From Dictyoglomus thermophilum H-6-12 (GTDB taxonomy: Bacteria; Dictyoglomota; Dictyoglomia; Dictyoglomales; Dictyoglomaceae): a DNA stretch of 64,000 nt. The stretch spans positions 682,001-746,000 of the forward strand of contig NC_011297.1 in NCBI RefSeq assembly GCF_000020965.1, read 5' to 3'. Each line of letters begins with the position of its first letter. Position 1 is the stretch's first letter. Both the position numbers and the translations under genes were made by a program. Shown one piece after another: positions 43,252 through 51,753 of this stretch. Under the pieces are notes generated by a model that was given only the letters and a program-made list of their open reading frames with translations, was not told where the DNA came from and did not search any database.

Positions 43252-44619
43252 TTAAACCTCCTTCTTTAGGCTAAGATGTAGTATTGTTTGGGTATCGTTG
43301 GTGACTTTAGCAATATCCGACCTTATTACCCCTGGAATCCATAATATCTTATCTTTATAAGTCACCAAGGGAATAATCTTTCTTTTCCATTTTGGGATCT
43401 TTTTATCCACAAAAACATCTTGTACCTTTTTACTTTTTCCTTCAAGTCCAAAAGGCTCTATTCTATCTCCCTCTTTCCAGTTTCTAACTATTAACTCCTT
43501 AGCTTTTATTTTATCATAGTCAAAATATGCATGCCACAAATCTTTAAAATTGAAAGGCTCTCCTTCGTTTCTTATCAATTCTGCTTTTAGGATTTCTCCT
43601 GTAGGAAGCTTAACCTCTCCAGGTATAGGAAGTATAATTATAAATTCATGTTTTTCTTTTTTATAGATATATATTTTCTGGTTGTAAAGATAGATTTCTG
43701 TATTTCCTATTTCTAAAGTTTTGCTACCTTCCATAATACTCATCTCTCTGAGAATATAAAATATTGCTTCGTTTGATAACTCTTCATTAAAATTTTTGAA
43801 GATCTCCTTCAAAACTCTGATTTTTATAGCATCATGTAAAAGTTTCCAACCTTCATTTTCTATTTCTATTACATTATTAGATCTTTTTAGACCATCAAAA
43901 TATTTCTTGGAAAGTTTTTCTAAGAGATCATTCTCAATAGATAGTATGACGCTTTGAGAAATAATACTTTGAGGAAACTGTGGTATATTTTCTTTAAGGA
44001 AAGGAATTAGTTGATATCTAATTCTGTTTCTTAAAGTAATTGGTAAAAGATTTGTAAAATCATCGACATATTTTAAATTTTTTCTTTTACAATACTCAAG
44101 AATTTCTTCCTTTGAGAGTATAATAATAGGTCTTATGAAATTATCTCTTTTGGTGGGTATGCCACACAAACCCTCTATTCCATATCCTTTAAAGAAACTC
44201 ATAATTATAGTTTCTATTTGGTCATCTAAGGTGTGTCCTAAAGCAATTTTATTAAATTTGATCTTTTCTGAAAATTTTATAAGGGCTTTGTATCTTTCTT
44301 CTCTGAGGGTCTTTTCCGTAAAATCTGTAGTATAAATGTCAAGAAAGGAATAAGGAATGCTTCTAGATGTGGCATAGTCTTTAATTATTTCTTTTTCTAT
44401 GTAAGTATTTGAGCGGACATGGTGGTCTATGTATACAATATATAAATTCAAGTTAAGAATAGAAGATAAATTATATAAAATTTCGGATAAGGCTATAGAA
44501 TCACTCCCACCAGAAACACTTAAAATAATAGAGTCCCCCTGAGATATGAGGGACTCGCTTTTTATAAAATCTAAGACTTTTTTTTCTATATAATCTAAAT
44601 TACTTATATCCTTAGTCAC
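43252..44619 (-). CDS. tilS: tRNA(Ile)-lysidine synthase
   Basis: 455 residues. Modifies C34 of the tRNA-Ile with CAU anticodon to lysidine, so that it reads AUA. The N-terminal ATP-pyrophosphatase domain has the P-loop ILSVSGGSDSIALSEIL (near residue 31), VYIDHHVRSN and ALGHTLDDQIETIIMSFFKG; the middle contains LLPITLRNRIRYQLIPFL; the C-terminal TilS domain follows (VRNWKEGDRIEPFGLEGKSKKVQDVFVDKKIP). The frame stays open into the adjacent tRNA gene, but an ATG there (44661) cannot be the start. GTG 44619, three bases after AAGGAAA, is the best candidate. Confidence 0.93.
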   Translation of the reverse strand: MTKDISNLDYIEKKVLDFIKSESLISQGDSIILSVSGGSDSIALSEILYNLSSILNLNLYIVYIDHHVRSNTYIEKEIIKDYATSRSIPYSFLDIYTTDFTEKTLREERYKALIKFSEKIKFNKIALGHTLDDQIETIIMSFFKGYGIEGLCGIPTKRDNFIRPIIILSKEEILEYCKRKNLKYVDDFTNLLPITLRNRIRYQLIPFLKENIPQFPQSIISQSVILSIENDLLEKLSKKYFDGLKRSNNVIEIENEGWKLLHDAIKIRVLKEIFKNFNEELSNEAIFYILREMSIMEGSKTLEIGNTEIYLYNQKIYIYKKEKHEFIIILPIPGEVKLPTGEILKAELIRNEGEPFNFKDLWHAYFDYDKIKAKELIVRNWKEGDRIEPFGLEGKSKKVQDVFVDKKIPKWKRKIIPLVTYKDKILWIPGVIRSDIAKVTNDTQTILHLSLKKEV

Positions 44620-44625
44620 TTTCCT

Positions 44626-44701
44626 TGGTGGCGGTGCAGGGATTCGAACCCTGGACACCACGGTTATGAACCGTGTGCTCTAACCGCTGAGCTACACCGC
44701 C
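44626..44701 (-). tRNA. tRNA-Met (anticodon CAT, elongator type)
   Basis: A 76-nt cloverleaf with encoded CCA: acceptor GGCGGTG/CACCGCC, D arm GCTC/GAGC, anticodon stem CACGG/CCGTG with loop TTCATAA, and T loop TTCGAAT. The acceptor has G4-C69 and G5-C68. As I recall, tRNA-Ile2, the TilS substrate, has C4-G69 and C5-G68, and bacterial elongator tRNA-Met begins GGCGG. The elongator assignment is therefore favoured, though it lies directly upstream of tilS. Confidence 0.9.
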
Positions 44702-44721
44702 AATTTTTTCTTTTCAAATGA

Positions 44722-44750
44722 ATTATAATAAAAATTTTTGTTTTAGACAA
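44722..44750 (-). promoter_or_regulatory. Promoter of the tRNA-Met-tilS-ftsH unit
   Basis: Minus-strand TTGTCT (44750-44745) and TATAAT (44727-44722) with a 17-base spacer, 20 bases before the tRNA 5' end. Confidence 0.75.
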
Positions 44751-44753
44751 TAC

Positions 44754-44782
44754 TTTACGAAGAATAAAACTTATGATAAACT
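44754..44782 (+). promoter_or_regulatory. Candidate promoter of tRNA-Leu
   Basis: TTTACG (44754-44759) and TAAACT (44777-44782) at 17-base spacing, with TATGAT overlapping at 44772. It is weaker than the divergent promoter on the other strand. Confidence 0.4.
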
Positions 44783-44812
44783 TTTAAACCAAAGAGAGGT
44801 TTAGGGATTACC

Positions 44813-44900
44813 GCCGGAGTGGCGGAATGGCAGACGCACTGGACTTAAAATCCAGTGGGGAGCAATCCCCGTGCCGGTTCGAGTCCGGCCTCCGGCACCA
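44813..44900 (+). tRNA. tRNA-Leu (anticodon TAA)
   Basis: An 88-nt class II tRNA with encoded CCA: acceptor GCCGGAG/CTCCGGC, anticodon stem CTGGA/TCCAG with loop CTTAAAA, a long variable arm GGGGAGCAATCCCC, and T loop TTCGAGT. It decodes UUA and possibly UUG. Confidence 0.96.
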
Positions 44901-44943
44901 TTCCAACCCCTCTTTAAATATTAATTAAAAGAGGTGTGAGATA

Positions 44944-45249
44944 ATGCCAGACAGAGATTATGAAGAAGATATAATTGTTTTGGAGGGTGAAGACGGAACT
45001 ACTTATGAGTATATTGTAAGAGATTTTGTCGAGGTAGATGATAAGACTTATGTTCTTCTCACCCCTAAGGATTCTGAGGATATGGAGGAAGTGTATATAT
45101 TTCGTTGCAGGCTTGCAGAAAAGGATGGTGAACTATATATAGAAGCTCTTGAAGAAATAGAAGACGACGATGAGTATGAGAGAGTTGTTGAGGCACTCGA
45201 GGAAGAAGAAGAGTGGGAGGAAGAGGATTGGGAAGAAGAAGATCAATAA
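44944..45249 (+). CDS. DUF1292 family protein
   Basis: 101 residues with the DUF1292 pattern: DIIVLEGEDGTTYEYIVRDFVEVDDKTYVLLTPKD followed by VYIFRCRLAEKDGELYIEALEEIEDDDEYERVVEAL. The function is unknown to me; in Firmicutes the family is found near mltG/yceG genes, as here. The C-terminal tail is extremely acidic (EEEEEWEEEDWEEED). Its ribosome site AAAGAGGTG can pair with CCTCTTT (44909-44915) just after the tRNA-Leu 3' end. The last 80 bases overlap mltG in another frame. Confidence 0.82.
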   Translation: MPDRDYEEDIIVLEGEDGTTYEYIVRDFVEVDDKTYVLLTPKDSEDMEEVYIFRCRLAEKDGELYIEALEEIEDDDEYERVVEALEEEEEWEEEDWEEEDQ

Positions 45250-46261
45250 TTATTCTCTCTATTTCTTATTAATTGTTTCTCTTATATTTTTTATAGGATT
45301 CCTTTTTTACTTAGACTTAACCGCTCCTAAGAGTAAGATAAGGAGAGACATAGAGGTATATATACCTGAAGGTTCCTCTGCTTATAAGATTGCGGATATT
45401 CTTTTTGATAATGGATTAATAAAGTCTAAAAAAATCTTTATTGTGACTACGAAATTATTAGGCAAAGAAAAAGAGCTTAAGAGTGGATATTATTTATTGT
45501 CTCCTTCCTACTCCATTTTTGATATATTGGATGCTATAACCCAGGGGAAAGGTGTAAGAGTAAAAGTTACGATTCCTGAGGGAAGTAGTTTAAAAGATAT
45601 AGCTAATATACTCTCTGAGAAATTGAATCTCTCTGTTGAGAGGTTTATAAAACTTTGTAATGACAAAGATTTTATCAATAGTGTGATACGGGATTATAAA
45701 GATTTTTTGGGAAGCCATGAGGATATTAAAACTCTTGAAGGTTATTTATTTTCTTCAACTTATTATTTTAATAAAGGAGTAAAAGAGGAGGATGTTATAA
45801 GATTTCTTGTAAAGAGTTTTTTCTATCAAGTGAGAAATAACATACCTGAGTATAAAGATAGACTTAAAGCTTTGAATTTATCTTTTAAGGATTGGATTAT
45901 TTTAGCATCCATTGTAGAGAAAGAAGCTAAGGTTAATGAAGAGAAACCTCTTATTGCAGGTGTATTTATAAATCGTTTAAGAAAAGGCTATAAATTACAA
46001 TCTTGTGCAACAGTAGAATACATTTATGGATTCAAAAAGCCTGTGCTTTTGTATAAAGATCTGGAGGTTGATTCTCCATATAATACCTATATATATTATG
46101 GACTTCCTCCTTCTCCAATTTGTTCTCCAAGCTTGGAATCTTTGAAAGCGGTACTTTATCCTCAAGGAGATTATTTGTTTTTTGTGGCGAAAGGAGATGG
46201 TACTCATTTCTTTACTAAAACTTACGAAGAACACCTAAAGGTCCAAGGAATGAAAAAATGA
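45170..46261 (+). CDS. mltG: Endolytic murein transglycosylase MltG (YceG-like)
   Basis: About 363 residues. Cleaves nascent peptidoglycan strands at the outer face of the inner membrane. A Lys/Arg-rich cytoplasmic N-terminus (within 1-25) precedes one membrane helix (about 29-48). The LysM-like part (IPEGSSAYKIADILFDNGLI, IPEGSSLKDIANIL) comes next, then the catalytic domain with the conserved Glu in ILASIVEKEAKVNEEKPLIAGVFINRL, LQSCATVEYI and SPYNTYIYYGLPPSPICSPSLESLKAVL, and LFFVAKGDGTHFFTKTYEEH. The start at 45170 or 45176 lies inside the DUF1292 gene, because no usable start codon follows the overlap. Confidence 0.9.
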   Translation: MSMRELLRHSRKKKSGRKRIGKKKINNYSLYFLLIVSLIFFIGFLFYLDLTAPKSKIRRDIEVYIPEGSSAYKIADILFDNGLIKSKKIFIVTTKLLGKEKELKSGYYLLSPSYSIFDILDAITQGKGVRVKVTIPEGSSLKDIANILSEKLNLSVERFIKLCNDKDFINSVIRDYKDFLGSHEDIKTLEGYLFSSTYYFNKGVKEEDVIRFLVKSFFYQVRNNIPEYKDRLKALNLSFKDWIILASIVEKEAKVNEEKPLIAGVFINRLRKGYKLQSCATVEYIYGFKKPVLLYKDLEVDSPYNTYIYYGLPPSPICSPSLESLKAVLYPQGDYLFFVAKGDGTHFFTKTYEEHLKVQGMKK

Positions 46262-46269
46262 GGTGTTCT

Positions 46270-46791
46270 ATGTTAGATATATTAAAGCCTAAGAAGTTTG
46301 TAGAATCAATATTTGATATTGATTTTGAAGATTTATATAAGAGAGGTTATAGGGGTATAATCTTTGATCTTGATAATACCATAGTTCCTTGGAATGGAAA
46401 TGAGCTCGATCCTAAGACAAGAGATCTGATTGAAAACATTAAGAAAATAGGTTTTAAGGTGGTTATTTTATCAAATAATTGGTCTCAGAAAAGAGTAAAA
46501 TATTTTTCAAAAATTATGAAACTTCCTGCATTAGGATCTGCTTTTAAACCTAGGGTTAGATCTTTCAAAAAAGCTATGGAATTGATGGATACAGAACCTA
46601 CAAATACTTTGGTTGTTGGTGATAGAATATTAACAGATATATTTGGAGGAAATAAAATTGGAATGTATACTATATTAGTAGCACCTATTGATAAAAATGA
46701 GATATGGATAAAAAAATGGACGGTAAGAAAATTAGAAAATTGGCTTTTAGATCTCTGGATTAAAAGGGGAGAAATTACTAAGGGGGAATAA
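46270..46791 (+). CDS. YqeG-family HAD phosphatase
   Basis: About 173 residues. HAD motif I is IIFDLDNTIVPW (Asp33), motif II VVILSNN, and motif III NTLVVGDRILTDIFGGNKIGM, as in the YqeG group that includes phosphatidylglycerophosphate phosphatase-like enzymes. The substrate is unknown, although phosphatidylglycerol synthesis is a possibility. ATG 46258 overlaps the mltG stop, but GAGGTG lies between it and ATG 46270, which is the better start. Confidence 0.85.
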   Translation: MLDILKPKKFVESIFDIDFEDLYKRGYRGIIFDLDNTIVPWNGNELDPKTRDLIENIKKIGFKVVILSNNWSQKRVKYFSKIMKLPALGSAFKPRVRSFKKAMELMDTEPTNTLVVGDRILTDIFGGNKIGMYTILVAPIDKNEIWIKKWTVRKLENWLLDLWIKRGEITKGE

Positions 46792-46792
46792 A

Positions 46793-49414
46793 ATGGATTC
46801 GATTAATATTAATGAGAGATTAATAGGAATTTTAAAGAGTAGAAACATTGTTCCTGCTGCAATTTTAGATAATATCCTCTCTAACTTAAGAGGGAAGGAT
46901 ATACAAGAAATTTTGTTGGAAGAAGGGTTGATTTCTAAGGAAAAGTTAGTAGATTTACTTAGTGAGATTTTAGGGTGGAAGGTACTTGTAGGTAAAGAGT
47001 TTAAGCCTAATGAAGAAGCAGCAAAAAGTATTCCGCCGTTTTTAACTAAGTTTCATAATTTTATTCCTCTTGGAATTGAGGAAAAAACCATTAAAGTGGG
47101 ATTCTTTCCTCCTGTAAAACCAACAGCTATCGAGGATATAAGACTATTAACTGGTTATGATGTGGAACCTTACCTTTTAAAAATCAGCTCAGGGGAAGAG
47201 GATTTGTCTTCTTTAATTGCTGCTCCTAAAACTACTAATGTAGATATTGATTTGGAACCTGAGAAAGTTGAAGAACCTTTAAAGGGAATCGAAATCGGTA
47301 CATGGGATGAATCGGAGTTAAATAAAATTATCGAGGAATTGACTCCTGAAGGAGGAATTTTGGAGGAAAGTTCAAGTGCTTCTTTACTAATCGATAATCA
47401 AGAATCTCAGACTATATCTCCTGGTGAAACGTCAGAAGCTAAACAAGAGGAGAATATGCCAACTATTGAAGTAAAAGAGGAATCAATTTCAGAAGTATTA
47501 TCTCAAATAGAGGGTGTTGAGGTTGTAGAGGAGGAAAAGGTTGAGAGAATAGAAGAGGTTCAAGAGGCTGAAAAGGTAGAAGAAAAGCAAAAGGAAGGTT
47601 TTAAAAAAACTGAAAAAGATTTGGCTGATAAGATTATTGAAAGTATCAGGAGTAGTTTATCATCTGCAGATAAAAAAGGATTGGATGAAAAGAAGGTTGC
47701 AAAACCTTCAACAAGAAGAACAGGGAGGAGAAAATTATTAGGTGAGGTTTTACTTGAAAAAAATCTGATTACTAAAGAACAGCTTGATGAAGCATTGGCT
47801 CTTTCTTCTAAGAAAGGTATAAGACTTGGAGAAGCCTTGTTGGAATTAAAGTTATTAGATGATGTAGCATTAGCTAAGCTTTTAAGCGAGCAATTTGATA
47901 TTCCCTTTAAGTCTTTAAAAGAGGTAAAAATTGACCATGATCTTGCTAAGCTAATTTCACCTCAGAAAGCAAGAGAGAACCTGATTCTTCCTTTATATAG
48001 GGATAATGGAAGAATTGTTGTAGGAATAGTAGATCCAAGTAATATTTTAGCCTTAGATGATCTACGTATGGTTACAAGAAGCGAAGTTTTTCCTGTTATA
48101 GTTCCGAGAAATGAGCTTATAGATGCTATAAACCAGATATGGGGTAGTGAAGAGGTGGAGAAGGTTTTAGAGGAAATTATTGTGCAAAAGGAAGAGGAGG
48201 AGACCCAATATCAGGAGGTCTCTCTTGAGGAAATTTCGTCTCAGGAAGGTCCTATAGCAAAATTAGTTAATAGTATTTTGGTAGATGCTGTGAAAAGAGG
48301 GGCTAGCGATATTCACATCGAACCTACAGAAAAGAATGTAAGGGTAAGATTCAGAATTGATGGTGTTCTTCACGAGATAATGTTTATTCAAAAGAGATTT
48401 CAGGCGGCAATAGTTTCGAGAATCAAAATTATGAGTGATATGGATATATCAGAAAGAAGGATTCCTCAAGATGGAAGAATAAAAGCAAATATTAAAGGAG
48501 AGGTTTATGATTTTCGTGTGTCTACTCTTCCTGGAGTTTTTGGAGAAAAGGTGGTTTTAAGAATTCTCGGTAGAGGCTCCATATCTTTAAGCCTTGAGAG
48601 TTTAGGTTTTTCTGAGCACAACTACGAGAGATATTTAAAGATGTTGAAAACTCCTTACGGAATAATATTAGTGACCGGACCTACAGGAAGTGGTAAGTCT
48701 ACCACTCTTTATGCTTCTTTGAACATGATAAATTCTCCTGATATAAACATTATTACTGTGGAAGATCCTGTAGAGTATCAGCTTCCGGGAATTCACCAAG
48801 TACAGGTTAATCCAAAGGCAGGTCTTACCTTTGCTTCAGCGTTAAGATCCATATTAAGACAAGACCCTGATGTGGTACTTGTGGGAGAGATTCGTGATGA
48901 GGAGACTGCAAGAATTGCTATTCAAGCTGCATTGACAGGTCACTTAGTGCTTTCAACTTTACATACTAATGATGCTCCGTCTGCTGTTACGAGATTGATA
49001 GATATGGGAATTGAGCCTTTCCTTATTAGTTCTTCTTTATTAGGGGCTGTGGCCCAAAGACTTGTAAGGACTATATGTCCTAATTGTAAGGCTCCTTACG
49101 AACCTACTAAGGAGGAAATAGAGGCTATAAAGGCTACTTTGGGAGATATAGATTTGTCAAATGTAACTTTTTACAAAGGCAAAGGTTGTCCTAAGTGTAA
49201 CGGAAAAGGATATAAGGGAAGAACTGCTATTCATGAGATTATGCTCATGAATGATGAGATAAGGGACTTGGTATTAAAGAAGGCATCGAGAGAGACCATA
49301 AAAGAAGTTGCAAGAAAACACGGTATGGTAACCTTAAGAGAAGATGGAATGCAAAAAGTTTTAAAAGGTATGACTACAGTTGAAGAGGTAATGAGAGTAA
49401 CTGCTGCAGATTAA
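46793..49414 (+). CDS. pilB: Type IV pilus assembly ATPase PilB
   Basis: 873 residues, longer than the usual 560 because it carries two MshEN-type N-terminal domains (about 1-150 and 315-460) joined by an acidic, Glu-rich linker. The ATPase follows: GASDIHIEPTEKNVRVRFRIDGV, Walker A GPTGSGKST near residue 633, the Asp box ITVEDPVEY, Walker B PDVVLVGEIRDEETA, the His box LVLSTLHTNDAPSAV, and a tetracysteine zinc site CPNC...CPKC. It powers pilus extension or a related secretion or uptake system. Duplicated MshEN domains, which can bind cyclic di-GMP in relatives, suggest control by a nucleotide second messenger (inference). Confidence 0.95.
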   Translation: MDSININERLIGILKSRNIVPAAILDNILSNLRGKDIQEILLEEGLISKEKLVDLLSEILGWKVLVGKEFKPNEEAAKSIPPFLTKFHNFIPLGIEEKTIKVGFFPPVKPTAIEDIRLLTGYDVEPYLLKISSGEEDLSSLIAAPKTTNVDIDLEPEKVEEPLKGIEIGTWDESELNKIIEELTPEGGILEESSSASLLIDNQESQTISPGETSEAKQEENMPTIEVKEESISEVLSQIEGVEVVEEEKVERIEEVQEAEKVEEKQKEGFKKTEKDLADKIIESIRSSLSSADKKGLDEKKVAKPSTRRTGRRKLLGEVLLEKNLITKEQLDEALALSSKKGIRLGEALLELKLLDDVALAKLLSEQFDIPFKSLKEVKIDHDLAKLISPQKARENLILPLYRDNGRIVVGIVDPSNILALDDLRMVTRSEVFPVIVPRNELIDAINQIWGSEEVEKVLEEIIVQKEEEETQYQEVSLEEISSQEGPIAKLVNSILVDAVKRGASDIHIEPTEKNVRVRFRIDGVLHEIMFIQKRFQAAIVSRIKIMSDMDISERRIPQDGRIKANIKGEVYDFRVSTLPGVFGEKVVLRILGRGSISLSLESLGFSEHNYERYLKMLKTPYGIILVTGPTGSGKSTTLYASLNMINSPDINIITVEDPVEYQLPGIHQVQVNPKAGLTFASALRSILRQDPDVVLVGEIRDEETARIAIQAALTGHLVLSTLHTNDAPSAVTRLIDMGIEPFLISSSLLGAVAQRLVRTICPNCKAPYEPTKEEIEAIKATLGDIDLSNVTFYKGKGCPKCNGKGYKGRTAIHEIMLMNDEIRDLVLKKASRETIKEVARKHGMVTLREDGMQKVLKGMTTVEEVMRVTAAD

Positions 49415-49432
49415 TGGGAGGTATAGAGATAT

Positions 49433-50515
49433 ATGAAAGAAGAACTTTCGATTATTGAGATTCTCCAAAGTGCTCTTCAAAAGGAAGCCTCAGATGTGCA
49501 TATTACATCAGGAATTCCCCCAGTTTTTCGTATAAAGGGACATTTAATACCTCAAACCCAATATCCTACACTTACGCCTCAATTAACTTATAGACTTATA
49601 TTTAGCCTTTTGACTGAAGAGCAAAAGCAAAAATTACAGGAAAATAAAGAGTTGGATTTCTCAGTAGGAATCAGCGGAGAGGGTAGGTTTAGAGTAAATG
49701 CTTTTTGGCAAAGAGGAAGCCTTGCAGCAGTATTTAGATTAATACCTTGGAAAATTCCAACAATAGAGGAGTTAAGGTTACCATTAGTTTTGAAAGATTT
49801 GGCTGCTCTTCCAAGAGGACTAATACTAGTAACTGGACCTACAGGAAGTGGTAAGTCTACTACTCTTGCTTCTATGATTGACTATATAAACTCAAATTTT
49901 AGTAGGCATATTATTACTATTGAGGATCCTATTGAGTATTTACATACTCACAAAAAGTCTATTGTTAACCAAAGAGAAGTAGGAAGCGATACCTATTCTT
50001 TTGCAAATGCTTTAAGGTCAGCTTTAAGAGAGGATCCTGATGTAATCCTCGTGGGTGAGATGCGAGACTTAGAAACCACAGCTATAGCCATAACGGCAGC
50101 AGAGACAGGACACTTAGTAATGGCTACTCTGCATACTGTAGATGCTGTACAAAGTATAGAAAGAATTGTAGACCAATTCCCTGCCCATCAGCAGCAACAG
50201 ATAAGATTGCAACTTTCTGGAGTTATACAAGGTATCATATCTCAACAACTTTTACCAAGAAAGGATGGCACAGGAAGAATTGTTGCAACAGAGATTTTAA
50301 TTGGAATTCCAGCTGTAAGAAGTTTGATAAGAGAAGGAAAAACCCCACAAATATATAGTGTAATTCAAACGGGGGGAAGATATGGAATGCAAACAATGGA
50401 TCAAAGTCTTGCAGATCTTGTGAAAAAAGGACTTATTTCTCAAGAAGTAGCCTTTGAAAGGGCAGTGAATAGAGAGGAATTAATCCGTCTTTTGGGGGGA
50501 GAAGTAAGGAGGTGA
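49433..50515 (+). CDS. pilT: Type IV pilus retraction ATPase PilT
   Basis: 360 residues: EASDVHITSGIPPVFRIKGHL, the Walker A GPTGSGKSTTLASMIDYIN, IITIEDPIEYLHTHKKSIVNQREVG, Walker B PDVILVGEMRDLETTAIAITAAETGHLVMATLHT and the retraction-specific C-terminal motif AIRNLIRE-like VRSLIREGKTPQIYSVIQTG. It depolymerises pili and enables twitching or DNA uptake. It lies 18 bases after pilB with a GGGAGG site. Confidence 0.96.
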   Translation: MKEELSIIEILQSALQKEASDVHITSGIPPVFRIKGHLIPQTQYPTLTPQLTYRLIFSLLTEEQKQKLQENKELDFSVGISGEGRFRVNAFWQRGSLAAVFRLIPWKIPTIEELRLPLVLKDLAALPRGLILVTGPTGSGKSTTLASMIDYINSNFSRHIITIEDPIEYLHTHKKSIVNQREVGSDTYSFANALRSALREDPDVILVGEMRDLETTAIAITAAETGHLVMATLHTVDAVQSIERIVDQFPAHQQQQIRLQLSGVIQGIISQQLLPRKDGTGRIVATEILIGIPAVRSLIREGKTPQIYSVIQTGGRYGMQTMDQSLADLVKKGLISQEVAFERAVNREELIRLLGGEVRR

Positions 50516-50523
50516 GGGGATAG

Positions 50524-51753
50524 ATGGCTAAAGTATATGTTTATCAAGCACGAAATATGAAAGGTGAGTTAGTCACTGGAGAATATGAAGCAGAAAACAT
50601 GAGAGAGGTAGCCATAAGGTTAAGAGGAATGAATTTGTACCCTATAAGAATAGAGGAGAAAAGAACGCCCTCCTCATTTTTCAGTTTAACATTAGCGCCT
50701 AAAAAGGAAAGAGTTGGAAAGGTAAAGTTAACGGATCTTACAGTGTTTACAAGACAGTTTGCTACAATGATTAATGCAGGCCTTTCTCTTTCTACTTGTC
50801 TAAATATTCTCTCTGAACAGAGTGAAAGTAAAGCATTAAAGCAGATACTAAAGGAAGTTCAGAGAATGGTAGATGAAGGAAGTTCTCTTTCTGAGGCTTT
50901 TGCAAAATTTCCTGATGTTTTTTCTCCTTTATATATAAATATGGTGAAAGCAGCAGAATCTGCTGGAACCCTCGATGAAACTTTGGAAAGACTTGCAGTG
51001 ACTCTTGAAAAGCAACAGGAATTAAGAAGAAAAATAAAATCTGCCATGACTTACCCAGTTATAGTGTTGATCATTGCTATTGGAGCTGGTTTTGGCATGT
51101 TGACCTTTCTTGTTCCTATATTTGCAGGTATGTTTGAAAGTATGGGAGCTCAACTTCCTTTACCTACTGCCATACTCTTAAAGATGAGTAAATTTATAAC
51201 TAGCAATATTCTTTTGATTTTGCTTGGGGCAATAATTTTAGTGCTGGGAGCCATAAGAGCTTGGAAGAATCCTAAGATAAAGGATAAAATAGACGAAATA
51301 ATTTTGAAGATTCCAGTTTTTGGAGGCTTAATTCAAAAGACCTCAGTGGTAAATTTTGCGACCACTCTTGCAGCTCAGGTAAGAACTGGAGTTCCTATCC
51401 TTCAAGCATTACAGCTCGCCGGACAAACAGCAGGAAATAGTGTGTTTAGAAAAGCAATTGATTTAACAAGGCAAAGGGTTAGAGAGGGAGAAAGAATTGC
51501 GCCTGTTTTAAGGGAAACAAAGGTATTCCCACCAATGGTGGTACATATGATATCTATTGGAGAAGAATCTGGTTCTTTGGAACAAATGTTAAATAAGATC
51601 GCAGAATTTTATGAAGGTGAAGTAGCAGCAGCGGTTGAGAGTTTGACTTCTCTTATTGAGCCTTTAATGATGGTATTTGTGGGTGGTATAGTTGGTGGAA
51701 TGCTAATTGCATTATACCTACCTATATTCACCATGTTCCAGTACATAAAATGA
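50524..51753 (+). CDS. pilC: Type IV pilus inner-membrane platform protein PilC
   Basis: 409 residues with two GspF/T2SSF domains. Visible are VYQARNMKGELVTGEYEAENMREVAIRLR, LTVFTRQFATMINAGLSLSTCLNIL, then helices around 170-225, the second domain TTLAAQVRTGVPILQALQLAG, MISIGEESGSLEQMLNKIAEFYEGEV, and the last membrane helix MMVFVGGIVGGMLIALYLPIF. It anchors the assembly ATPases to the membrane. Its stop overlaps the start of the following sigma factor gene (ATGA). Confidence 0.95.
   Translation: MAKVYVYQARNMKGELVTGEYEAENMREVAIRLRGMNLYPIRIEEKRTPSSFFSLTLAPKKERVGKVKLTDLTVFTRQFATMINAGLSLSTCLNILSEQSESKALKQILKEVQRMVDEGSSLSEAFAKFPDVFSPLYINMVKAAESAGTLDETLERLAVTLEKQQELRRKIKSAMTYPVIVLIIAIGAGFGMLTFLVPIFAGMFESMGAQLPLPTAILLKMSKFITSNILLILLGAIILVLGAIRAWKNPKIKDKIDEIILKIPVFGGLIQKTSVVNFATTLAAQVRTGVPILQALQLAGQTAGNSVFRKAIDLTRQRVREGERIAPVLRETKVFPPMVVHMISIGEESGSLEQMLNKIAEFYEGEVAAAVESLTSLIEPLMMVFVGGIVGGMLIALYLPIFTMFQYIK

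Noticed and set aside
44620-44661. Longer tilS start at ATG 44661
   Set aside because: That codon lies inside the tRNA-Met gene and has no ribosome site; the added residues are a translation of the tRNA 3' half.
48676-49870. 26-base identical stretch in pilB and pilT around the Walker A motif
   Set aside because: It encodes the same conserved P-loop in paralogous ATPases and is explained by homology and shared codon use.
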